Shown here: positions 1 through 4,960 of the stretch, piece by piece
How positions within the stretch are numbered: position 1 is the stretch's first letter
How the letters are laid out: each line of letters opens with the position of its first letter
DNA from: an uncultured Bacilli bacterium
GTDB lineage: Bacteria; Bacillota_I; Bacilli_A; RF39; UBA660
Reading direction: 5' to 3'
DNA length: 6,259 nt
Assembly: GCA_947589725.1 (NCBI GenBank)
Contig: CANQCQ010000060.1
Coordinates: 1 to 6,259 of the forward strand
Position numbers and translations under genes: made by a program
The notes under the pieces: model-generated
Databases searched by the model: none
Told to the model about the DNA's origin: nothing
What the model saw: only the letters and a program-made list of their open reading frames with translations

Positions 1-34
1 AATTTATCTTATCTTCATAACTTAATTTACTCAT
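1..34 (-). CDS. 5' end of IS3-family transposase OrfA (HTH subunit), runs off the window
   Basis: On the minus strand an ATG at 34-32 opens the frame MSKLSYEDKIN, which continues past the left edge. An AGGAATGAGG Shine-Dalgarno site (42-51) sits 7 bases upstream of the ATG. From family knowledge, a start of the type MSKLxxEDKxxxY is typical of the helix-turn-helix OrfA subunit of IS3 (IS150 group) transposases in Firmicutes. In that group OrfA binds the element's ends and is joined to the DDE catalytic OrfB by programmed frameshifting. Only 11 residues are visible, so the call rests on this start, the good ribosome site and the IS-like leader upstream. Another small regulator with an HTH domain cannot be excluded. 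Confidence 0.55.
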   Translation of the reverse strand, partial: MSKLSYEDKIN

Positions 35-109
35 ATAAAAACCTCATTCCTTTGTCCAAGAAATGGGGTTCATATCATAATTGATGCCAATTCCAATTAA
101 AAGACATCA
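1..109 (-). mobile_element. Probable end of an IS3-family insertion sequence (partial)
   Basis: Read on the minus strand, the leader before the transposase start begins with TGATGTC (109-103) and contains GAACCCCATTTCTTGGACAA. I recall 'ACCCCATTT...TTGGACA' leaders from IS3/IS150-group elements of Firmicutes. The element would start with the TG dinucleotide usual for this family. The outer tip also forms an imperfect inverted pair, GACATCA (103-109) against TGATGCC (82-88), with one G-T pair. The outer boundary is inferred: the other terminal repeat and the short target duplication lie outside the window, so 109 could be off by several bases. Confidence 0.42.
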
Positions 110-133
110 TTAATGATTGTTTTTTACTTTAAT

Positions 134-1399
134 TTATTTTTCATAACTATATTTGAATTTATGGATTTCTAAACACTTATTAGATTTATCATATTTCATT
201 GCATATATTTCATAATCTCCTGAATTTTCTGGTATAGTATTATATTCATTTGTTGTTTTATTATAAATAGAATAATAGGCATCCTTGTCTGAGAAAAGTG
301 TTGATGGAATAAATATTTTTAATTGTGACTTTATTTTTTCACTTAGAATCCATTTTTCATTATTTTCAATACTTTTTTCTAGGCTTTCTACATTTTCATT
401 ATCATAATAGGCATTTATAATTGTATATTCAGTTTTATCTTCATCAAAATATGTGCCCCAATCTTGAATTTCAAGATCTCCATTTTCAGGAAGATTAGCA
501 GCAATTATATTTCTATAAGCATCTATTTGCTTATAGTCTTCTGAAAAAGTAGGAAATAGGCAAAACGCACCATAAATTAATAATATAAAACTAACAATTA
601 TTCCAGCAACTATATTTTTAGTACACTTAAAGCCTGCCCTTTTATATTTAAATCCAAGGATGATTGACAATATAGGTATTGGTAACCAACACCAAAGTAT
701 CCACATGTTTTTAACAAAATCAAAACCATGTTGAGGTATTATTTTATTTATTAATGTAGTAGAATATAAAGATATCCAGATAGTAGCTATTGTTAAAATA
801 AATAAAAGAAGCATACCACCTTGTATTAATCTTGGTTTATCATATTTTTTTGTTTCTTTAAACTTTATAGGATCCCCAAGTTGATTTTCTAAATCACTAA
901 ATTTATCTCTAATAAAACTTATTAATTCAAGGCTACATCTATTTTTTTGAATAATAATTATCATATTTTTTATTTTATTTTTTAAATAAAAATTAGTATC
1001 TGTTTCTATACATCTTTCAATATCTGAATAATTTATTTTATAAGTTGTAGTTTCTGTTTCTCTTATAAAATAATCTTCATAAAATTCAGTATGTATATTA
1101 GTATCTACTCTACCTTTTTTTTGAGCATAATTAAATGATTTTTCGGCTAAATCTTCGATTCTAAATTTATATATTAACATTAAACTTACTTGATAAACGG
1201 TAAAGAAAACTAAAGTATTTGTAGTATTTAAAGTTAAAATAGCTATAGTTGCTGATAAGACGAAATTTATTATTGTTCCCCATAATACATATGGCCAATA
1301 TAATTGAGGAAAATATTTAGCCATTCTTTTATATTCATAAGAATCTAGCTCACTTTCACATGAATATAAAATCTTTTCTTCTTTTTTGTTATCTTTCAA
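134..1399 (-). CDS. Five-helix membrane protein with YcxB-like domain and large C-terminal domain, function unknown
   Basis: The predicted protein has 421 residues. Hydrophobic segments lie at about residues 35-57, 62-79, 192-215, 232-250 and 264-285. Between helices 2 and 3 there is a polar region of about 100 residues (about 85-185). Its run of 'FYEDYFIRE...YKINYSDIERCIETDTNFYL' resembles the YcxB-like domain of Firmicutes membrane proteins (my recognition, role unknown). After helix 5 come about 135 polar residues rich in Tyr, Asp, Glu and Asn, probably on the other side of the membrane from the YcxB-like part because an odd number of helices separates them. I chose the TTG at 1399 because GAGGTGG (1411-1405) lies 5 bases before it. 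The in-frame GTG at 1408 lies inside that Shine-Dalgarno site and would add only MVY. The gene is divergent from the esterase and its stop is about 25 bases from an IS end. No substrate or partner can be assigned. Confidence 0.8.
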   Translation of the reverse strand: MKDNKKEEKILYSCESELDSYEYKRMAKYFPQLYWPYVLWGTIINFVLSATIAILTLNTTNTLVFFTVYQVSLMLIYKFRIEDLAEKSFNYAQKKGRVDTNIHTEFYEDYFIRETETTTYKINYSDIERCIETDTNFYLKNKIKNMIIIIQKNRCSLELISFIRDKFSDLENQLGDPIKFKETKKYDKPRLIQGGMLLLFILTIATIWISLYSTTLINKIIPQHGFDFVKNMWILWCWLPIPILSIILGFKYKRAGFKCTKNIVAGIIVSFILLIYGAFCLFPTFSEDYKQIDAYRNIIAANLPENGDLEIQDWGTYFDEDKTEYTIINAYYDNENVESLEKSIENNEKWILSEKIKSQLKIFIPSTLFSDKDAYYSIYNKTTNEYNTIPENSGDYEIYAMKYDKSNKCLEIHKFKYSYEK

Positions 1400-1432
1400 A
1401 TAAACCACCTCTTATATTAATATCTTAAACTA

Positions 1433-1441
1433 ATTATAACA
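1433..1441 (-). promoter_or_regulatory. Extended -10 promoter of the membrane-protein gene
   Basis: The minus strand reads TGTTATAAT at 1441-1433, a perfect TATAAT with the TGn extension. Transcription would start near 1426, about 15 bases before the Shine-Dalgarno site at 1411-1405. The position 17 bases upstream holds TTATGA (1461-1456), only a weak -35 match, which extended -10 promoters tolerate. High AT content makes chance matches common. Confidence 0.45.
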
Positions 1442-1478
1442 TAAACTTTAATCTATCATAATCCAATTTATTATTTCA

Positions 1479-1484
1479 TATAAT
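1479..1484 (+). promoter_or_regulatory. Candidate -10 box of the esterase gene
   Basis: A perfect TATAAT lies 47 bases before the esterase ATG, which would place the start of transcription near 1491, just ahead of the AGGAAAGGA site at 1498-1506. No convincing -35 box is seen (TCATAA at 17 bases spacing), so the support is the hexamer and its placement only. Confidence 0.3.
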
Positions 1485-1497
1485 TTATCAATATTAT

Positions 1498-1528
1498 AGG
1501 AAAGGATTATACAATAGAAATTGTTATG
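1498..1528 (+). promoter_or_regulatory. Esterase ribosome-binding site with long spacer and small hairpin
   Basis: AGGAAAGGA (1498-1506) is the only good Shine-Dalgarno site near the gene, but it ends 19 bases before the ATG at 1526, against a usual 5-9. Between them ACAAT (1511-1515) and ATTGT (1520-1524) can pair around an AGAA loop. Folding out this 14-base hairpin leaves 5 bases between Shine-Dalgarno site and ATG. The stem has 5 pairs with a single G-C, so it is weak. The alternative is a rare start codon (ATA at 1514, 7 bases after the site, or ATT at 1520), which would add at most four residues. Confidence 0.45.
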
Positions 1529-2464
1529 AATAAAATCGTGTTAGAAAAAGAAGCATTAGAAGTTGCGAAAAATAGTTCAGTTTTACCTTTAATTTATATG
1601 TTACCTGTAAAGGAAGGTAGAGATATATTAGAAAACTTGCAAAACTCTTATGTTTATAAATATCCTTGTACAATTGATTTAACTAAAGTAACTACTAACT
1701 ATGGAACTATTAATGTTTATATAGTTAAAGGAAATAATAGTATAGAATATAAAAATATAATTTTTTATATTCATGGAGGAGGATGGACTTTTGGAAGTTT
1801 TCATACTCATGAAAAATTAGTAAGAGAACTAGCTTATAGAACAAATTCTATATTAATATTTCCAGAATATACAAGATCTCCTGAGGCAAAATTTCCTATT
1901 GCGATAGAACAATGCTATACAGTTTTAAATGAAATTCCTAATATTTTAATCAATAATAATATAAATATTTGTAGTTATAATTTAATTGTTGGTGGTGATA
2001 GTGTTGGTGGAAATATGGCTATTGCTTTATCAATACTTTCAAAATATAACGGACCTAAAATAAATAAATTGCTACTTTATTATCCAGTTACAGATGATAA
2101 TTTTAATAATTTTTCTTATCAAAGATTTGCTAATGATTATTACTTATATAAAGATGGTATGAAATGGTTTTGGAACAATTATGAACCAAATATTAAAAGA
2201 AGAAGTAATATTTTAGCAACACCTTTAAAAGCAAATATTGAACAGCTTAATAATTTACCACAAACATTAATTATCAATGGAGAAGCTGACGTCTTAAGAG
2301 ATGAAGGTATAGCTTTTGCAAATAAATTAAGGCAAGCAGGCAATGATGTTACTTCTATTATATTTGAAGGAATGATTCATGACTTTGTTATGTTAAATAG
2401 TCTTGATCAAACTAATGCTTGTAGAGCTGCTATGGACATATCTACTGATTGGATAAACAAATAA
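1526..2464 (+). CDS. Alpha/beta-hydrolase esterase of the hormone-sensitive-lipase family (acetyl-esterase-like)
   Basis: This 312-residue protein has all landmarks of the bacterial HSL (family IV) carboxylesterases. They are the oxyanion-hole motif HGGGW (83-87); the EYTRSPEAKFP segment (114-124), equivalent to the family's (D/E)YRLAPE..FP; the nucleophile elbow GGDSVGGN with Ser159; Asp255 in NGEADVLRDEG; and His285 in GMIHDF. Ser159, Asp255 and His285 form the expected triad. Enzymes of this type hydrolyse short-chain acyl esters. There is no signal peptide or membrane helix, so it should act in the cytoplasm. Its length is normal for the family. It is transcribed alone, divergent from the membrane protein and ended by the terminator at 2497-2546. 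The physiological substrate (acetylated sugar, xenobiotic or lipid ester) cannot be read from the sequence. The first 45 residues, the cap region, are least conserved. See the ribosome-binding-site entry for the start-codon doubt. Confidence 0.9.
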   Translation: MNKIVLEKEALEVAKNSSVLPLIYMLPVKEGRDILENLQNSYVYKYPCTIDLTKVTTNYGTINVYIVKGNNSIEYKNIIFYIHGGGWTFGSFHTHEKLVRELAYRTNSILIFPEYTRSPEAKFPIAIEQCYTVLNEIPNILINNNINICSYNLIVGGDSVGGNMAIALSILSKYNGPKINKLLLYYPVTDDNFNNFSYQRFANDYYLYKDGMKWFWNNYEPNIKRRSNILATPLKANIEQLNNLPQTLIINGEADVLRDEGIAFANKLRQAGNDVTSIIFEGMIHDFVMLNSLDQTNACRAAMDISTDWINK

Positions 2465-2496
2465 TAAATTTATGTAATATATCAGAATATTAAAAA

Positions 2497-2546
2497 AATC
2501 ATCCTAATTTTTATTTTTATAAAATTTATAGGATGATTAATTTTTT
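2497..2546. terminator. Bidirectional Rho-independent terminator
   Basis: AATCATCCTA (2497-2506) pairs perfectly with TAGGATGATT (2529-2538). The plus strand continues into AATTTTTT (2539-2546). On the minus strand the stem is followed by a run of T (complement of the A run 2492-2498). It lies between the convergent esterase and LysM genes and can end both transcripts. Confidence 0.85.
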
Positions 2547-2596
2547 AAATTTTTATTAGGAATTAAATTATTATTCTATATAAAAATTCTATTTAC

Positions 2597-2623
2597 ACCT
2601 ACTATCTTGTATTAGATGTAGGT
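2597..2623. repeat. Small inverted repeat over the LysM-gene stop codon
   Basis: ACCTAC (2597-2602) and GTAGGT (2618-2623) pair, extended inwards by ATCT (2604-2607) with AGAT (2614-2617) across one unpaired base, leaving a 6-base loop. It covers the stop codon of the minus-strand gene. No T run follows directly on either strand, so it is not a classical terminator. It might protect the 3' end of the message or be chance. Confidence 0.3.
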
Positions 2624-3579
2624 ATTTTTATAATTTGACCTATAGATATAAAATTGTTTGTTAAATTATTTAAAGATTTAATACTATCTACAGAAACATT
2701 ATATTTTTTTGCTATAGAATATAAAGTATCACCATTTACTACAACATAATTAATATAATTATTACTTTCATTACTTGGAATCATTAGAACTTGTCCTATG
2801 GTTAATGTATTACTTGTTAAATTATTTATTCTTTTTATTTCATCTACTGTTGTATTAAATTTTCTTGCGATACTATATAGAGTATCTCCTCTAGATACAA
2901 TATAACTATTAGAATTATTATTTGAATTATATGAAGGAACTTTTAAATTTTGACCTAGCACTATTGTGTTATTAGCTAAATTATTTAATGACTTAATATT
3001 GTCTACAGTTGTGTTAAATTTTCTTGCAATACTATATAGAGTATCACCTCTAGATACTGTATAAATTTGGTAAGAATTATCTTCACTATTATCTAAATCT
3101 ACATCTAAATCTTTTGCACAATCACTTAAATTGCCATATAACATATCAATTAAATTCATAGTTTGTTGAGTTACTTCTCCATTTGGAGTTAAATCATTAT
3201 TCAATTGAAACCTTTTAATAGCATTTTCTGTTTCTAAATTATATATTCCATTTATAGGACCTGTATAATATAATAAAACTTTTAACTTTTGCTGAACATC
3301 TTTTATATCTGTACTAATTGGGGGATTAGTTAAAATAACATATCTTTCATTTCTATTTACTGCTTCTTCAGTATAATTATTAAGCATTGTCCAAGTTAGC
3401 CTATCTACAACACCATTATCTTCTAATCCAACTTCTTTTTGAAATTCTTTTACACCAATTTCTGTGGAAAGACCAAAATTTCCATTTATAATGGCATTGA
3501 ATAGACCTATCTTTTTTAATTTTTGTTGAAGAATTATAACATTATCTCCTTTACTTCCTAATTTTAATGTTTCATACAT
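2602..3579 (-). CDS. Wall-binding protein with two peptidoglycan-binding domains and three LysM domains, no catalytic domain
   Basis: The 325 residues divide clearly. Peptidoglycan-binding domain 1 (about 4-68) has [36 protein letters not shown] and [10 protein letters not shown] second, more diverged copy (about 91-147) has [23 protein letters not shown] and NGEVTQQT. An acidic linker (about 151-168) follows, then three LysM domains (about 172-215, 225-268, 278-320), each with GDTLYSIA(R/K)K and a closing IGQ- or LGQ-type turn. LysM domains bind N-acetylglucosamine-containing glycans. No hydrolase, amidase or NlpC/P60 domain is left over, so a targeting or structural role is more likely than enzymatic activity. 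No signal peptide is present: the protein opens directly with the first binding domain. The ATG at 3579 follows GAGGTGA (3594-3588) by 8 bases. It is divergent, across 64 bases, from the SleC-like gene, which suggests co-expression and a role in the spore wall (inference). Confidence 0.9.
   Translation of the reverse strand: MYETLKLGSKGDNVIILQQKLKKIGLFNAIINGNFGLSTEIGVKEFQKEVGLEDNGVVDRLTWTMLNNYTEEAVNRNERYVILTNPPISTDIKDVQQKLKVLLYYTGPINGIYNLETENAIKRFQLNNDLTPNGEVTQQTMNLIDMLYGNLSDCAKDLDVDLDNSEDNSYQIYTVSRGDTLYSIARKFNTTVDNIKSLNNLANNTIVLGQNLKVPSYNSNNNSNSYIVSRGDTLYSIARKFNTTVDEIKRINNLTSNTLTIGQVLMIPSNESNNYINYVVVNGDTLYSIAKKYNVSVDSIKSLNNLTNNFISIGQIIKIPTSNTR
2843..3057 (-). repeat. Recently duplicated LysM coding segment
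   Basis: The 56-base segments at 2843-2898 and 3002-3057 match at 52 positions and encode the same stretch [18 protein letters not shown] in LysM domains 2 and 1. The offset is 159 bases, exactly 53 codons, the repeat period of the first two LysM units. The third unit (about 2620-2745) is clearly more diverged. This indicates a recent tandem duplication or gene conversion of one unit, and makes the gene prone to gaining or losing a repeat. Confidence 0.75.
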
Positions 3580-3585
3580 TAAGAC

Positions 3586-3641
3586 TTCACCTCAATTAAT
3601 AATATTCAAAATATTTTATTAATATAATTAAATGAGGTGAA
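3586..3641. promoter_or_regulatory. Mirror-symmetric divergent control region of the LysM and SleC-like genes
   Basis: TTCACCTCA (3586-3594) and TGAGGTGAA (3633-3641) are perfect inverted copies and contain the Shine-Dalgarno sites of the two genes. Between them each strand shows ATATT, 14 bases, then a -10-like box. On plus these are ATATT 3602-3606 and AATATAATT 3621-3629. On minus they are ATATT 3625-3621 and AATATTATT 3606-3598. Each -35 lies inside the other strand's -10. The boxes resemble the mother-cell sigma-E consensus (ATATT, about 14 bases, CATACAAT) but lack its leading C. The expected start points fall in the Shine-Dalgarno sites, so the promoter call is weak. The inverted repeat itself is certain. 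Confidence 0.35.
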
Positions 3642-3643
3642 TT

Positions 3644-4870
3644 ATGAGTAAAGGTTATTTATTAATAAATGTATATGGTGAAGTAATAGCTAATCCTATA
3701 AATGAAGCAAATATTACTATATTGAAAGATAATAATGAAATATATAGTACAACTACTAATATTAATGGACAAACAGATTTAATTTCTCTAGATACTGTTA
3801 GTGATGCTTATTCAGAAAATAATCAAGATGAAGTTAGGCCTTATGAAACTTATGATGTAATAGTAACATCTTTAGGTATGACTCCAACTAGAATTAATGG
3901 TGTACAAATATTTGACAATGTAGTATCTATACAAAATATTTATCTTACATCATTAGATACAAATCAAAATGAAGAAATAGTAAATATTGATCCAAACAAT
4001 TTATGGGAAAACAATAATGAATTAATGAAGAATGTTGAAATTCCTAATAATAATGGAATAGCTACTGCAATTTTAAAACAGGTAGTTATTCCTCAAAACA
4101 TAATAGTTCATGATGGAATTCCTAGTAATAGTACAGCTCCTAATTATACAGTACCTTTTATAGATTATATAAAAAATGTTGCGAGCAGTGAAATTTATAG
4201 TACTTGGCCTGAGGAAACAATCAAGGCTAATGTTTTAGCAATTATTTCTTTTACTTTAAATAGAATTTATACAGAGTGGTATCTTTCGAGAGGTTATGAT
4301 TTTACTATTACTTCTAGTAGTTCTTATGATCAAAAATATTCTAGAAATGGAACAATTTTTGAACCTATTTCTAGAGTAGTAGATGATATTTTTAATAATT
4401 ATATAAGATATGGAATTAGAATGGAACCATATCTTTCTCCATACCGTAGTGAGACATCTACTAGTGGTATATTAAGTCAATGGGGATCAAAAGATTTGGG
4501 TGATCAAGGATATGATGCTTTACAAATATTGAGATATTATTACGGAAATAATATTAATATATACGAAGCTGAACTATTATCAACGGGAGAATATCCTTAT
4601 TCTTATTCTAAAACTCTTAGAGTTGGTGATTGCAGTAGTGATGTTTATTTACTACAAACTGCTCTTAACTATATTCACGGTAGCTTTCCTGGAATTCCTT
4701 TAATAGAAAATCCTTCTGGATATTATAATGAAGCTACACAAAATTCAGTAAAAACATTCCAACAAGTATTTTCTTTGCCACAAACTGGAGAAGTAAATTT
4801 AGAAACTTGGTATAAAATATCTTATATATTAACTGCAGTTAAAGAATTAACAGAAACTAATTTTAAATAA
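3644..4870 (+). CDS. sleC: SleC-like spore-cortex-lytic pro-enzyme (SpoIID/LytB-type lytic transglycosylase with peptidoglycan-binding domain)
   Basis: The 408-residue protein has three parts. Residues 1 to about 103 form a beta-rich region (LINVYGEVIANPINEANITI, NINGQTD, VRPYETYDVIVTSLG). Residues about 104-148 are a linker ending ILKQVVIPQN. Together they match the pro-region of clostridial SleC. Residues about 169-305 are the catalytic domain: DYIKNVASSEIYSTWPEETIKA aligns with the SpoIID signature (VVAAEMP..WP.EALKA), making Glu183 the likely catalytic acid, and LSQWGSKDLGDQGYDALQILRYYYG closes it. Residues about 323-395 are a peptidoglycan-binding domain. SleC cleaves cortex glycan strands during germination after Csp proteases remove the pro-region. 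By analogy the cut here should fall near 143-150, but I cannot place it exactly. Where I recall two Cys just before the LSQWG motif in relatives, this protein has Tyr267 and Ser274 or Ser272. The ATG follows GAGGTGA by 3 bases. A SleC paralog with another spore-wall role is possible. Confidence 0.72.
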   Translation: MSKGYLLINVYGEVIANPINEANITILKDNNEIYSTTTNINGQTDLISLDTVSDAYSENNQDEVRPYETYDVIVTSLGMTPTRINGVQIFDNVVSIQNIYLTSLDTNQNEEIVNIDPNNLWENNNELMKNVEIPNNNGIATAILKQVVIPQNIIVHDGIPSNSTAPNYTVPFIDYIKNVASSEIYSTWPEETIKANVLAIISFTLNRIYTEWYLSRGYDFTITSSSSYDQKYSRNGTIFEPISRVVDDIFNNYIRYGIRMEPYLSPYRSETSTSGILSQWGSKDLGDQGYDALQILRYYYGNNINIYEAELLSTGEYPYSYSKTLRVGDCSSDVYLLQTALNYIHGSFPGIPLIENPSGYYNEATQNSVKTFQQVFSLPQTGEVNLETWYKISYILTAVKELTETNFK

Positions 4871-4873
4871 AAA

Positions 4874-4960
4874 ATGATTATCAATATAGAGTTTTAAATA
4901 AAGAGTAGACAAATTTATGTTTACTTTTTATTAAACTCTTATAAATAATCATCTTTTTTT
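4874..4960. terminator. Long bidirectional hairpin terminator
   Basis: ATGATTAT (4874-4881) pairs with ATAATCAT (4945-4952). Inside, GAGTTTTAAATAAAGAGTA (4889-4907) pairs imperfectly with TACTTTTTATTAAACTC (4922-4938), giving a stem of unusual length with internal loops. The plus strand then runs C + TTTTTTT (4953-4960), and on the minus strand the outer stem is followed by a run of T (complement of 4869-4874). It fills the gap between the convergent SleC-like and ATPase genes. The T run touches the ATPase stop codon. Confidence 0.8.

Noticed and set aside
1400..1408. GTG start adding MVY to the membrane protein
   Set aside because: The GTG lies within the GAGGTGG Shine-Dalgarno site that correctly spaces the TTG at 1399, and it has no ribosome site of its own.
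1409..1525. A riboswitch or small RNA in the 117-base divergent gap
   Set aside because: Apart from -10-like boxes and the spacer hairpin, the region is unstructured AT-rich sequence with no conserved aptamer motif I can recognise.
2597..2623. Second terminator at the end of the LysM gene
   Set aside because: The hairpin overlaps the stop codon and lacks an adjacent T run; the clear terminator lies further on at 2497-2546.
2620..3060. CRISPR-like or satellite repeat array suggested by repeated motifs
   Set aside because: The repeats are in-frame LysM coding units of one protein with 53-codon spacing, not short palindromic repeats with unique spacers.
4874..4952. Fur-box-like sequences (ATGATTATCA / ATAATCAT) near the copper ATPase
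   Set aside because: They are the two arms of the terminator hairpin at the 3' ends of both genes; no promoter is nearby for Fur to control.
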